A stretch of 64,000 nucleotides of DNA from the NCBI GenBank assembly GCA_029948255.1, contig JALIZF010001264.1, forward strand, positions 1 through 64,000. Direction: 5' to 3'. This document shows positions 1-31,858 of this stretch, piece after piece. The position numbers and the translations under genes were made by a program. Numbering within the stretch: position 1 is the first letter of the stretch; the number at the start of each line of letters is the position of its first letter. This DNA is from Telmatactis stephensoni. Lineage: Eukaryota > Cnidaria > Anthozoa > Actiniaria > Isophelliidae. Below the pieces are notes generated by a model. That model saw only the letters and a list, made by a program, of their open reading frames with translations. It had not been told where the DNA came from and did no database searches.

Positions 1-394
1 CCTTACAAGAATTGAAAAGTTTTCATGTTCATGCACTCCTGACCAACTTTGAGTTTAGGGACTAGTTTCATCGTGTTTATTGTCAGGACCTTCTTAACCC
101 AAACTAGTTTTTTGAGCATAGGTGAAGGACTTGGAATTTGGTGAAGGAGTTGTGAAAATCATGGAAATATTCAGTAAGTCCTTCACAGTCTCAATTGAGA
201 ATATATCTAAACTGGGCTGTTTATATTTTTGTTTTTTGTTTTGTTTTTTTTTTTGTTTTTTTTTGTTGTTGTTGTTGTTGTTGTTGAATATTTCATTCTG
301 GAAGATTATTTGGTTGACAATGTAAACTAAGCAGCACAAAATTGTCAGAATACATCAGTACACCTTGTTATTGTATACATGTCTTATCTTTTAG

Positions 395-13897
<13,503 letters not shown>

Positions 13898-14261
13898 ATT
13901 GATAGGTAAATGTATAAAGAACGAGAGAGTGCTTTATATGATATAACACATTAACCAAATCTTTAGACCCGATATAACACACTCTTGAGTTCTTTATATT
14001 ACTTATCAAATTTCTAGTTGTCAATTATCATATTTGACCTGAATTTTCCAAGTTTGACCCGAATTTTTCTATTTTTGGCTTAGAAAATCGAAGTTAAAGT
14101 TTATTCAAATGAACAAAAATCTTTATCCGATATAAAGATATGTTACGGTAGTGATTTCCATTGTGTTTTCTAATGAATTATTAATGTCAGAGTTTGATAA
14201 GAATATAGAAAATACAGTCTAATATCCCAATTTTATTTATTTTTTAATAATTAATTGCAGG

Positions 14262-14480
14262 AGCAAGGATGGCACAGTTAGTGCGCGGCCTTCTGTGCGA
14301 GAGGTCCCGAGTTCGATTCCCAGTGACTTCACATCCTTGTTTTGACTTCTTTCCTTTCCATGTAGCTTTAATTAGCTTTAAATAAGCGTAAAACGGAGCA
14401 CTGATGGAGAGAGGGGGTAAAATGAGCGCACCGTCGACTTCCTGGAAGATTAGCTCAGCTAAAGGAACTACCAACGTTAA
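14262..14480 (+). mobile_element. tRNA-derived SINE, family A
   Basis: An A-box-like stretch (TGGCACAGTTAGTGCGC) is followed about 35 nt later by a B-box-like stretch (GAGTTCGATTCCC), the internal Pol III promoter layout of tRNA-derived SINEs. The tail holds TAGCTTTAATTAGCTTTAA and GCGCACCGTCGACTTCCTGG. A second copy with the same tail is on the minus strand at 50340-50510. It is not an intact tRNA, because no acceptor stem closes. Confidence 0.75.
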
Positions 14481-14608
14481 ACAAGGTCATTTACCTTTTT
14501 TTTATTATAATTTGCAAATAATGTTATAGTCTATGATTGAAAGTAATATAATGTTACATATATTATCTTTCTTGGAAATATTTCTATTTAGCTGAAAGTA
14601 GAAAGTTA

Positions 14609-14762
14609 GAGTGGTTTTCATTTGACCATGAAGGAATAGACAAACTAATAGTTGGTAGTAGACTCTAAAGCCATTGTTTTGTTTTGTTTCTTATCAACTA
14701 CTACAAACTAATAATTAAAAATCTTTATTCATTTTTCTTTCACGGTCAAATGAAAATCACTG
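14609..14762. mobile_element. GAGTGG-ended MITE
   Basis: Left end GAGTGGTTTTCATTTGACC and right end GGTCAAATGAAAATCACTG pair, with TA next to both ends. The interior sequence TAATAGTTGGTAGTAGACTC recurs at about 62060-62080, where a degraded copy lies. Confidence 0.75.
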
Positions 14763-15178
14763 TAAATGTCACAAAATAACTTAAAAAATAATATTGATGA
14801 ACCCATAACAGAATTGAATAATGTTAAAGAAGTAACTTATTCCAAGTATGTATTTGTTGTATACTGAACATAATTTGTGAACAGTTGTCCAAGGCCTGTT
14901 GCTATAACCATGAGATTGCAGCAACGTCATTGCATCATGTAACCCCTGCAAAGGGTTGTGCATTTTTTCCACTGCCATTGATAGTAAGACAAGTTGCAAA
15001 AAATGCCTTCAGGTTACTGTCAACATTGTTATATCTGTGCTATTGTAGGCTAACAAACCCAATGTACACCAAAAATCTGTCATAATTTAAATACTTGTTT
15101 TTTGCTAAGTACTAACAAGGCAGAGGATATTTTAAAAATGAATTGATTCTTGTAGTTGATATCAGCTTTATAAGTTAA

Positions 15179-15624
15179 GAGGAGATTTTTTTCAATATCG
15201 AGTAATAATGGCTGAAAGTGCCAAAAACTAGCTTCTCTTGCAAGTTTTAATTCAAATTTTCGCTTTGGATTAACACTAAAATTGTATTTTTACCAGTTAG
15301 AAACTGATCTAACAAGATAAAATGGCTGTTTAAAACTGTCTTTAGAATTGTACAAAGTTGCTATCATGCATTTTTATTCCAATTTAGCAACTTTCAAGCT
15401 GATTGAAGACAACATGTATGGCAAATGAGCCAATGGAGGCCTAAACCTCATTTTTAATCCAAATTTTCACTTTGGATTAACACTCAAATTTGACTTTTAT
15501 CAACCTAATCAAACTACAAACAACCTAAACTTTGTGAAAAAAGTTATTTTAGCTTTGTACAACACTTATTCTTCGACTGAGAGGTTTTTGTTGCTCAGTG
15601 CTTGAAAATGAAAAAAGTCTCCTC
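15179..15624. mobile_element. TTAA-flanked GAGGAGA element, copy 1
   Basis: TTAA lies immediately outside both ends (15175-15178 and 15625-15628). Termini GAGGAGATTTTTTTC and its near reverse complement (AAAAAAGTCTCCTC) pair. A second copy lies at 18808-19124 with the same internal phrases (GCCAAAAACTAG, TTTGGATTAACACT). TTAA targets suggest a piggyBac- or Kolobok-type non-autonomous family; the superfamily is inference. Confidence 0.85.
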
Positions 15625-15675
15625 TTAATTGTTATTATTGACTTACAAGAAGTTGTGACATCTTATAATGGTGTA

Positions 15676-15811
15676 GAGTGGTTTTCATAAACCTGTGAAA
15701 TAGATACTAAACAAATACACATTAGTAGGCCATAATTTGATTGAATGTGTTCTTATTTGACTATTACTCATTAATTATTAGTTTTTATTTCACAGGTTTA
15801 TGAAAACCACT
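15676..15811. mobile_element. GAGTGG-ended MITE
   Basis: GAGTGGTTTTCATAAACCTG at the left is mirrored by CAGGTTTATGAAAACCAC at the right, with TA before the left end. The right outer boundary is uncertain by a few bases. Same terminal signature as 14609-14762. Confidence 0.75.
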
Positions 15812-16219
15812 TTCCCTCTACCTGTACATATGTCATGATAATTATTCATTAATACCTCCTAAAGAGTGCTAAGATATCCTTCAAAAACATGAGTTAATTA
15901 CTGAGAACCAAGATTTTTAGCCATATACATGGCTTATTATATGATTGAGGAGGTTTTCACACTAAAATAATCCCAAATGACATTTAATGATCTGATCATT
16001 GTTACTGAATTCCCAGAAGGAAATCTTAAACAATAGGCCACATGCACTAACAGGTCAGGTGACCCTATCTCCCCTAAATCAAGCAGTACCGTCAAAATGA
16101 AATCCAGAAATAGAAAGAGCACTTTGATCTATTCATGGTGAAGTTAACAAACTTTATTATAACACACAAAACGATTTTTTATAAAAGTGTATAAACGATT
16201 TTTTGTTGATAAGTTACCG

Positions 16220-16430
16220 TCAGCTCAGTAGAGTGCTTACAATATACCCGTGAAAAAGTTAGCAAACTAAATTGTACTAGATAGCGCAAAATCCTTTGTT
16301 TTCTATTGTTTAATTAGTGCAATTTCTTACAAAGTTTTTCACGGTTATATTGTAAGCACTCTAGTGTAGAGGTAAAAGGCATGTTTAGGTATGCAGAAGG
16401 TCTCAGGTTCGAATCCTACAGTTATTTCTC
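16220..16430 (+). mobile_element. tRNA-like SINE fragment split by a MITE
   Basis: An A-box-like GTCAGCTCAGTA lies before 16230 and the continuation GTGTAGAGGTAAAAGGC to GGTTCGAATCCTAC lies after 16361. Joined, they read as a tRNA-type internal promoter. The element 16231-16361 interrupts it with a TA duplication. Confidence 0.6.
16231..16361. mobile_element. Short GAGTGCTTACAATAT MITE
   Basis: 131-bp element with the same termini as 7483-8269, flanked by TA on both sides (16229-16230 and 16362-16363). Its termini and the adjoining AAAAAGTTAGCAAAC-like segments pair, giving a hairpin. Confidence 0.88.
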
Positions 16431-16781
16431 AAGAGTTTTTTTCACCAATTTTTAGTACATGATTTTGGGGCTCAGTAGAAAATTTATAATTCTAACATCC
16501 AAATTAAGATAACCCAGGGAAGTATGTGGCGAGGGCAATATCTGTATAATGCCATTGAATTCATGACTAGGGAAATACGCGATATAAAGCCCTACAAATA
16601 ACAAAGAAAACCAACTCAATCATATAATAACCCTACTATAACCCTTCATTATTGACCCTTATTATCTATTGCTAGTGTTATGTTACAATAATGATTACAG
16701 TACTTAAGTTTTCATATATCTGCATTTTGTACAATGCACTGTACAAATTTCCCAATAAGACTATTAATGATGTTAAATGAT

Positions 16782-24072
<7,291 letters not shown>

Positions 24073-24089
24073 TTTGAATGATTATCTAT

Positions 24090-25530
24090 GGACTGTACTG
24101 AGCAAAGGGACTGGGAACAAAGAGCTTTACACAGGTACCCCAATCAACCCCAATCACAGGCTTACTCAGCTCATTGACCATGATCACTACACTGTTTGTA
24201 AGTACACATTTATCGATTTACTTTGCCATTTTCAATGTCTAAAATGTCTTGTAGTTTTTCTCAAGAGTTTCAATGGAACTTTTTCTATTTTTAATGGCAT
24301 TTTTCATTTCAGGTGTCGGCAAGTGTCAGCTTCAGTAGTGGAGACGAAGGAAGCCTCACTTTGCTTTCTTCTCTTATTTGGTTAGCCTGAATAGTCTGAG
24401 TCTGCAAAGAAGGCTACCCTTTGGTCCGTTGACGTGGCTTTGATATATTTTTCATCCTTTTTCAACCTAAAGCATAGCAGCGGTAAGTTCTTGCCGTGTA
24501 TTTTTCCGTAATCTAATCAAAGCCGGCTGGACTGCTTGGCAAATTCCATCGACTCAAAAAGTCGGTTATTGAGATGACACCGAGTTTTTTCTCTAATTAT
24601 TTTTTCAGCATTGATGACAATCTAAGTTGGCCATGAAAACTCATAACAAATAAGACTTACAGACGAAAAGGTATTCATCGATTCTAGTTCAAATATGATA
24701 TGTTTCTCCTGTAGGCTTTTATGTCAAAAACTGATTGACTGCACTCGGAAATAAATTCTTTCTGCTTACAGAATAGCCAAAAGGCTCAGTGAACAAATAA
24801 TTCAAGCTGGAACAGCTATTTCAATTTTCTATTGTTCAGAAATAGTCATCGCTATGAAAAAGAAAGAAAATTATGCGAAATTTGTACAAAGCGAAAGTAA
24901 AAACAACTATAGGCAGAGATATCCAGTTAATTGTTGTATGTAACTTGTACACAATATCGTCATAAGTTTTTGCTGTTGTGCTATGCTTAGTTTTATTGTT
25001 TATAATTTAAAAATGTAGTAAAATGAAGTGAAATAAAATAAAATAAAATTGATTAAATGTTGTGGGTGTCCTGTGTTACTGACCGCAGTTGTTTTCTATT
25101 GTCTTGATTGACCAATCAAAATCCAAGAAAAAATCGATTCCCCCAGAGTCTTTCGTTCCTCGGTACTGACCAAGAGGAACGCAGGCGCTGGTTACGACTC
25201 AGCTGACGAGTAATAACGACTTTATGTGTACTAAAATTATCCTTGAATAAACATTGAATGCTAATAGAGACTCTAAGCTCTGTGAACAATTAAATCTATC
25301 TCATATATACTTTTTAGAGAGAATAAGTGAAGAGGTGTTCTGTCCAACGATGCACTCCCAGCAACGATGCACTCATATATACTTTTTACATAGGTTTCGG
25401 CTAGTGTCTTATTAACATATACTTAGCAATTCTTCTCATCTTAATTGTATAAATCTTTGCGATATGTAACTAGTCTTTTTATTCTAACACAATTTTTTAC
25501 TGATAAACATGGATAAAGGACGAAGTCAAA
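24090..25530. other. Gene-poor stretch between RNF121 and the LINE
   Basis: Upstream of the RNF121 start codon I see no exon that survives inspection on either strand. It should hold the RNF121 promoter and 5' UTR, but no TATA box or other core element is clear. The rest is AT-rich, without strong inverted repeats. Confidence 0.5.
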
Positions 25531-25631
25531 ACAATGGTCAACAACAACAACAACAACAACAACGTTTTATTTGGCACTGTATACTTAAAGTACATAGGTG
25601 AAATCCAAATAAGTTAAATTTCTCTATAATT

Positions 25632-28600
25632 TTAAGTCTCTAATTTCCTTTCTCGTATCAGCATGCATTTATATACATGTGCTGACACAGTTTTTTGTAG
25701 AAAGCTTGTTCTGGGATTCATCAGAAATAAAAAACGATTATCAGTGTTCATGTTGTTGATATTAATATTAGTATTTTTTTGAATAAGTTCTGCTAATTCT
25801 TTTCTGTTGGTGTCATAAAGTGGACACCAGATAAGAAAATGCTTTTCCGATTCTATTCCCATATTGCATACTGGGCAAATCCTTTGTTCATAAATCAGGT
25901 ACGGCCTTCTATACCGTCCCATTTCTACTTCAAGTCTATGATTACTAATTCGTAATTTTGTGAAAGCCACTCTGTGCTTAGTGTTGGTGACGTGACTTAG
26001 ATAGTCTTCAAAAACATACTTTCTTTTGAATTGACGGAATATTCTTAGTTTGTTTTTTTGTCTGCTATCTTTTCTTATATCGTTATGGATGTTGCTCCAC
26101 CAATTTTGGATTTCGATATCACTTATTCTCTGTTTGATTACCTTTTTAATTTGTTTCAATTTCAATTGAGGCTCATTCTGGCTCATCCAGATTGTCCCTA
26201 ATCCTACATGATCCAAGGCATTCTTTATTTTGTTACTCCAAAAGGCCTTGGATTTCTCGTTTTTTATTGCTTGGTATATCAGAGTTGAAAGTTTCTGAAT
26301 TTCTGAATTTATGTCTATGAATTTAAGCCAATAGCTTAAGCTTCTAGCTACTGCTTTGCATTTTATTGGTAACCTTCCCAATTCGGCTCTGCATGCATCA
26401 TTACTAGCATACTTAGTTACTCCCAAAATCATTTTACAGAATTTTATATGAACCATTTCCATTGGTTCTTCATCATTAGAGTTTTTCGTTTCGATCCCCC
26501 AGACCTCGCTCCCATATAGAAGGACTGGAGAGACGAGTGTGTCAAAGAGTTGAGTGGTTAATTTTATGTTCGATTTAAAATAGTCTCCCATTTCTCTTTT
26601 TAGTTTATATAGAGCTTTTAGCGCTGTCTTTTTAAGTTCTTGTTTTGCTAAAGTGAAGCTTCCAGAAGTTGTAAAATGAAGACCAAGATATTTATATGTT
26701 TTAACGTTGTCCAGCTTAGAGTTGTTTAAAAAGAATTTGTAGTTATTCATTGTCTTTCCTCCGTTGTTAAAGATCATTACTTTAGTTTTAGAAATGTTTA
26801 CTGTCAGATTATTCTGCTCGCAAAATTCTTGTAGTTTATTAAGGTACTTCTGTAATCCTTGTGCCGTTTTAGAGAACAAAACCAGGTCGTCCGCATATAG
26901 AAGAGAACTAAGTGATTTGTCATTGAACTTTACATCATTGACATTGCATGTGTTTAATTTCTCAGGGAGGTCATGGAGATATAAATTAAATAAAGTAGGG
27001 CTGAGCATACAGCCTTGTTTAACACCCGTATAACAAGGAAATGTTGGTGAAATGTTTCCATTGATTTTCATTGCTGATTTGTCTGTTGCATACATAGATT
27101 TTATTACTTTTAAAAAGTTGCCGTTAACGCCGACACTATTCAGTTTATCCAGAAGCTTCCTTCTCGGAATACTATCAAAAGCCTTTTGGAAGTCCACAAA
27201 GCATGAGAAAAGTAAATTATTTTTCTTCTTTGGTTTGCTTTTTACATATTTATCTATGATTGATTTGAGTATAAAAATACTGTCTACTGTGCCGTGTTTT
27301 TTCCTAAATCCTCCTTGTTCTGCTTTTATTACTCCATTTGTAGTTAAATAGTTATAAAGTCTTTTGTTAAGTATGGCTGTAAACACTTTGCCTATTGCAG
27401 AGAGAAGTGTTATGCCACGGTAATTTTCAGCTTTTGTGGGATCTTCCTTTTTAAATATAGGGACAATATAACCTACATTCCATAATGTTGGGTATGCTCC
27501 GGTCCTAAGGATTTTATTAAAAAGTGCCTGAAGGTGACCTTTAAGTGCATTTTTTCCAGTTATTAAAAACTCATTAGGTATGTTATCGGGGCCGGGCGCT
27601 TTACGTTTTTTGAGGACACTTATCACTTTATCTACTTCCTGGTCTGTGATTGGAAAATCTAACGTCCCTTGACTGGAAATCATTTCTGATTCTGTATCCG
27701 TATCGATTACGTCCGATGTATTAATACTATTAAGATTTTTAAAGTGCCAAAATAAATCTTTTTCATTAGCTTTGCAAGTGCTTCCACTTCTTTCTTTACC
27801 TATTGTAAAGAGTTCTTTCAAGTTTTTCCAAGTCGACTTCGCATCTTTTAAATCGAGATTTAATAGTTTGGAATCAAAATAGCTACGTTTTTTTCGTCTG
27901 CACATGTTTCGGAATTTCCTTTTTTTAATGTGTAGGTTGTTACGGAATTGGTCATTGTTTGGATTCTTACAAACTAGTCTACCAAGAGATCGAAGATTTT
28001 TCTTCTCAGCCTCACATTCGGAGTCAAACCATTTCTTCTCGTTTTCTCTTGTTGGTCTGTTGTGTTTCGAGTAATGGAGACCTGATTTTATTCCTAAGTT
28101 GATTAAACTGTCAGTAAATATTTTCACAACTGAATTTATATTTTCAGTGCTTTCTATTATTTTACCTAGCTCCATTTGCGTTTCTGTCGCATTCAGTATT
28201 TCTTTGAGTTTATCGCCAACCTCGTTGTCCCATTTGAGGTTTAAATTGTTTGCAAATTCAACATTTTCTTCCATTTCTATGTCGCCTCTGGTCTTGGCAA
28301 ACAAAGGAATTTCAATTCCATAGGAAATGTGACAATGATCTGAAAGATCAGGCATTAACGATCTTACATTTAGAAATCGAGTTTTTTCAAGTAAGTTTAC
28401 GTGACCGATTACATAATCAACTAGGCTGCTGCCATTGTAGCGATAACAGGTTTTCTTTCCTGTCAAGTCACCAACAACTCTACCGTTATAAATTCTTAGA
28501 TTACAAGCTGTGCACATATCTATTAAGGATCTACCTCTTTTATCAATAGTTTCTTTATCGGTAGAGTGCCTATCAAATTGATTGTCAATTAGATAGTCAT

Positions 28601-29135
28601 CTGGTAAATTAAGATATTTGTTGTCATCCTGACTTATGTATTCTTGGATTTCCCCAGTTCGTGTATTGAAATCCCCTTGTAATAACACTATTCCTTTTGC
28701 TGAGAAATTAATTATATCTAATTCTAGATCATCGAGTAAATTTTCATTATTTTCCTTGCTAGTTGTACTAGGACTTAAGTATACAGTACCTAAATATATA
28801 TCATGGTTGAATTTAAAATACTTTTTGTCTAATTTACACCATATGACGTTTTCATTTGATGTGGGTATATATGTTACTCCTTTACTAATTCTGTTATTTA
28901 TGTAGACGGCTATTCCACCAGCGTGTCTATTACCTGTTTTATCACGGTATTTTACGTAGTGTTTATAGTCGTTTAGATTCAGATCAGATTCGTTGTTGGC
29001 ATGTGTTTCAACTATACCAAAAACATCATGACGACTAATTATTTCCCCCACATCTTTAAGTTTTAGTTTGTTCCCTAAATTTTTACTGAAATGTCCATGT
29101 AAATTCCAATGTCCGAGTCGTAAACACCCAGGCAT
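25632..29135 (-). CDS. LINE ORF2: APE endonuclease + reverse transcriptase + CCHC motif
   Basis: 1167-aa polyprotein for target-primed reverse transcription. An N-terminal apurinic-like endonuclease is marked by ETH (43-45), GDFN (153-156) and SDH (265-267). The reverse transcriptase runs from about 500: KRKAPGPDNIPNEF, NYRGITLLSAIGKVF (572-586), VDFQKAFD (647-654), GVKQGCMLSPTLFN and the catalytic YADD at 747-750, then the thumb region with KYLGLHFT. Near the C-terminus C1087-x2-C1090-x8-H1099-x4-C1104 forms a zinc-knuckle-like motif. The start MPGCLRLGHWNLHGHF lies where APE domains normally begin. All catalytic positions are present and there is no internal stop, so the element may be recently active. 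Confidence 0.95.
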   Translation of the reverse strand: MPGCLRLGHWNLHGHFSKNLGNKLKLKDVGEIISRHDVFGIVETHANNESDLNLNDYKHYVKYRDKTGNRHAGGIAVYINNRISKGVTYIPTSNENVIWCKLDKKYFKFNHDIYLGTVYLSPSTTSKENNENLLDDLELDIINFSAKGIVLLQGDFNTRTGEIQEYISQDDNKYLNLPDDYLIDNQFDRHSTDKETIDKRGRSLIDMCTACNLRIYNGRVVGDLTGKKTCYRYNGSSLVDYVIGHVNLLEKTRFLNVRSLMPDLSDHCHISYGIEIPLFAKTRGDIEMEENVEFANNLNLKWDNEVGDKLKEILNATETQMELGKIIESTENINSVVKIFTDSLINLGIKSGLHYSKHNRPTRENEKKWFDSECEAEKKNLRSLGRLVCKNPNNDQFRNNLHIKKRKFRNMCRRKKRSYFDSKLLNLDLKDAKSTWKNLKELFTIGKERSGSTCKANEKDLFWHFKNLNSINTSDVIDTDTESEMISSQGTLDFPITDQEVDKVISVLKKRKAPGPDNIPNEFLITGKNALKGHLQALFNKILRTGAYPTLWNVGYIVPIFKKEDPTKAENYRGITLLSAIGKVFTAILNKRLYNYLTTNGVIKAEQGGFRKKHGTVDSIFILKSIIDKYVKSKPKKKNNLLFSCFVDFQKAFDSIPRRKLLDKLNSVGVNGNFLKVIKSMYATDKSAMKINGNISPTFPCYTGVKQGCMLSPTLFNLYLHDLPEKLNTCNVNDVKFNDKSLSSLLYADDLVLFSKTAQGLQKYLNKLQEFCEQNNLTVNISKTKVMIFNNGGKTMNNYKFFLNNSKLDNVKTYKYLGLHFTTSGSFTLAKQELKKTALKALYKLKREMGDYFKSNIKLTTQLFDTLVSPVLLYGSEVWGIETKNSNDEEPMEMVHIKFCKMILGVTKYASNDACRAELGRLPIKCKAVARSLSYWLKFIDINSEIQKLSTLIYQAIKNEKSKAFWSNKIKNALDHVGLGTIWMSQNEPQLKLKQIKKVIKQRISDIEIQNWWSNIHNDIRKDSRQKNKLRIFRQFKRKYVFEDYLSHVTNTKHRVAFTKLRISNHRLEVEMGRYRRPYLIYEQRICPVCNMGIESEKHFLIWCPLYDTNRKELAELIQKNTNININNMNTDNRFLFLMNPRTSFLQKTVSAHVYKCMLIRERKLET

Positions 29136-29217
29136 TGTTAATATATATGAAAATTTTTGTATTTATATCAAACTAATAAACTATTTGGTAAACTAAGTAT
29201 AGATAATTGATCAACCC

Positions 29218-30888
29218 TTAACCCTGACTATGTTGGTTTACCCTCAACCAGCTCGCTAGTGTCTCTGCCGCCTGTAGCAGGTGTCCAAGTTCCTCTCTAT
29301 CTGTGTCATCGTATGGTGCAAGAGGTGGTTCCTGTCCTTGCGATCCTGATGATGCTTCTCGTGTTTGCTCCATGTTCTGTCTAGATGATTTCCAGTCCCA
29401 TGAAGATGGCCCTCGTCGCGTTTGTCGTAAGGGAGCTCTATTTCTTCTTCTTTGTGCTGGATTGCGCCACCTATCCTGGTTGTTAGCACTACGATTTTTT
29501 AAATCAAGGCAGTATTTCAGATTGCTGACCAACTTTTTAGTTCCAATCTGGTTGTTCAGGTGTACATGGTCGTGGTAGACTTCGACATTTAATGTTCCAT
29601 CTCTGTTACATGCAACTCGAGTGTTGTCTACAAAGGTTACATTGTATGAGTATGAGTATAAGTATGAGTCGCATTGTCTCTGAAGCTCTGCATTGATTGC
29701 AAATATATTCTGGTTTTTCTCGTGGTCCCATGGTGTATAAATAAGACCTGAGATTGCTATCCTAGCGCCTGGCCAAAAATGCTGTACAAGTGATACGATC
29801 TCCATTTGGTTTTCCACAATATTGTTGTTGTCTAGTTTTCCAATATCATTGATTCCAGTATGTATTATTATTAGCTCATAGCTATTGTTATCTTCAATTG
29901 TTCTTAAATGTCTAAGAAGTTCCCTTGTGCCTCCAGCAACATACTGTTTATTTACATATCTTCTCGGGGCAAACTTTTCTTGTCGAATTCCTCTGAACAT
30001 TGAGTCGCTGATCATCAATATTGGACCTTTATTTGTATCCTGGTTGGATCCTGACGAAATTGGGTCATCGTAGTAATTTTCAGGTTGTTCCACTGTTTGC
30101 GTTAAAATTTCTTCGTTCCTGTTGTTATTGCCTTCAGTTTCAGTTAGTAGTGAGAATCTGTTTTCAGTAGGAATGTTGTACTGCAGAGCCTGTGGATCTT
30201 CCACTTCCTCTCGATCCTCATTAGAATCCTGAGTTGCAATCGTCGACGAATGATTAACTGGCGCGCTGACCTTCTCAGCAAGTTCGGCTAACGATCTATC
30301 CGCAACTTCCAATCTTTGCATAACTGTCTTTGTGTCCTTTGTTATTCTTTTGTGTGCGTCACTTACTTGATTCTCAAGGGTTTTAAATCTGGTTTCATAT
30401 TCATCTTTAGCATTTTCTATCAAATTATTTACCAACAATTTAACTTCATTTATCCACGTTTTCGTTTTCTGTTCGAGGTCTTTGATTTCTAAAGCAAGTT
30501 CACTGACCTCAATTGAATTCCTGGTAATCTCTTTTTCCAGTCTTTCGTTGATTTCTTTTTGAGAATTAAACAGAGTTTGTAGCTCTTCGTAACGGTCATC
30601 ATGACCCTCTTCAACTTCTGAACTCTCTACAACAATAATGTTTGCTGTATCATCCGTTTCTGGGTTCGGTTGATTGTCTTCAGGACTTTCCTGTGACTCT
30701 TGATTCTTCAAAGCTAATTCCTGTAATTTCTTATTAAGTGCCTCTTGGGCTTGATCTTTATCGGTGAACTTTCCTAGGCAATGTTTGCCTGGCCTGTCCA
30801 GCTCTAAAAATTCGTCGTACGACTCCGTTAATCCGGCATCGTGTTTGTTCGTCCACAAATAGAAAGTAGTTTTCTTTGCTTTTGCCAT
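29218..30888 (-). CDS. LINE ORF1: coiled-coil protein with SGNH/GDSL esterase domain
   Basis: 556 aa. The N-terminus (MAKAKKTTFYLWTNKHDAG) is followed by an acidic linker and a long charged coiled coil at about 100-205, probably for oligomerisation. The SGNH hydrolase blocks follow in order: ISDS (294-297, nucleophile serine), GG (319-320), TGIND (344-348) and D440-x2-H443. The C-terminal tail is arginine-rich (RRRNRAPLRQTRR), suiting nucleic-acid binding. Esterase ORF1 proteins are known from CR1 and L2 LINEs, where they support RNP formation and transposition. The domain looks intact. Confidence 0.9.
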   Translation of the reverse strand: MAKAKKTTFYLWTNKHDAGLTESYDEFLELDRPGKHCLGKFTDKDQAQEALNKKLQELALKNQESQESPEDNQPNPETDDTANIIVVESSEVEEGHDDRYEELQTLFNSQKEINERLEKEITRNSIEVSELALEIKDLEQKTKTWINEVKLLVNNLIENAKDEYETRFKTLENQVSDAHKRITKDTKTVMQRLEVADRSLAELAEKVSAPVNHSSTIATQDSNEDREEVEDPQALQYNIPTENRFSLLTETEGNNNRNEEILTQTVEQPENYYDDPISSGSNQDTNKGPILMISDSMFRGIRQEKFAPRRYVNKQYVAGGTRELLRHLRTIEDNNSYELIIIHTGINDIGKLDNNNIVENQMEIVSLVQHFWPGARIAISGLIYTPWDHEKNQNIFAINAELQRQCDSYLYSYSYNVTFVDNTRVACNRDGTLNVEVYHDHVHLNNQIGTKKLVSNLKYCLDLKNRSANNQDRWRNPAQRRRNRAPLRQTRRGPSSWDWKSSRQNMEQTREASSGSQGQEPPLAPYDDTDREELGHLLQAAETLASWLRVNQHSQG

Positions 30889-31439
30889 AGCTCCGACTAA
30901 GTCGAGTTAGTCAGGGGTTTTCGTTGATCTATCGCTCCGCCATCTTATCGCTCATCTCGTACATGATATAGGGGGGTGGGGTGGTATTAACTTGCACCAT
31001 TCTGAACAAATATCTCGAAAAGTAGTTTAAATTGCAGTAACTTGTGAACTGTATGTTCCAAAACAGTCAGTGAAACAACGTATATCTAAAACTGTACTGA
31101 CCACATGCAGTCAGTATTGAGATTTTCAAAGTATCTGGTATGTCCCAGTAATCATCACTACATCTACAAAAACCTTTTCTCTACTATGGTTTTGACCTCT
31201 TCCCTAAATGTCAATGATTCTTTGCAAGGTATATCTAATTAAAGTCTTTTTATTCTAGCATTAATTCTTGTATAAATGTCAATAAATCTTTGCTATTTTA
31301 CTAAAAGTCTCTTTATTTTTGAACTGGAAGCTTAAGATACCAGACCCCACAGCATACTGCCCTGACAGCCTGAGGAAATGCGAGCGGCCTCGTTGGCCTA
31401 CATTTGGTGATAAGGCTTGCTATCTAGCGCATTTATTGT

Positions 31440-31740
31440 TTACCAAAACAAACAAACAAACAAGCAAACAAACAAACAAACAAGGAAGCCGAGCGCAAGC
31501 AAACAGCCCAACAATGAAACAAGCAAGCAGGAAGGCAAACATACAAACAAACATGTACACTGAACAAGCAAGAAAGAAAGCAAGCAAGCAAACAAACAAA
31601 CAAGTTTGGTTTGGTTTGGCCGGTTTGGTTTGGTAGTTGGTTTGGTTTGGTTTGCTTTGTTTTGTTTTGTTTTGTTTTTTGTTTTGTTTAGTTTTTCTTT
31701 TCTTTTTCTTTTTTTTTGGGGGGGGGGGGGGGCTGTTTTT
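31440..31740. repeat. Low-complexity (AAAC/AAGC)n, GGTTT-rich and poly-G tract
   Basis: An AAACAAAC- and AAGCAAGC-type tract (31447-31600) is followed by TTTGGTTTGG, TTTTG runs and a G homopolymer of about 15 (31719-31732). Several open frames cross it and are spurious. The tract from the LINE 5' end to here (30966-31440) holds nothing recognisable. Confidence 0.85.
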
Positions 31741-31858
31741 TTCCTTTCGTTACTCCTTTCACCTCTCACACTTGGCCATTTGGACAAGTCAAAAGCAATT
31801 GGATCGAGGATGACTTATGATATCGATCATGAAGATATGCATCCTTGGGAAGCAAAGG

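Larger units (their letters stand above)
25540..30965 (-). mobile_element. Full-length non-LTR retrotransposon (CR1/L2-like LINE)
   Basis: Minus-strand order: short 5' leader containing AAGATGGCGG (about 30950), ORF1 (30888-29218), an 82-bp gap, ORF2 (29135-25632), a short 3' UTR, and a (GTT)n tail at about 25543-25564. Both frames are open throughout. The SGNH-esterase ORF1 and a microsatellite-like tail instead of poly(A) fit the CR1/L2 group; the exact clade is inference. The outer boundaries are approximate, as no target-site duplication could be fixed by eye. Confidence 0.9.

Noticed and set aside
14262..14340. Possible tRNA gene
   Set aside because: A- and B-box-like sequences are present but no acceptor stem closes and a long tail is shared with 50340-50510; it is a SINE.
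24074..24385. Plus-strand frame starting MNDYLWTVLSKG, divergent from RNF121
   Set aside because: It begins just two bases beyond the RNF121 start codon on the other strand, matches nothing, and lacks convincing splice partners. It is more likely the antisense of the RNF121 5' UTR and promoter.
26764..28905. Plus-strand frames opposite the LINE ORF2
   Set aside because: They are antisense shadows of the long minus-strand reverse-transcriptase frame.
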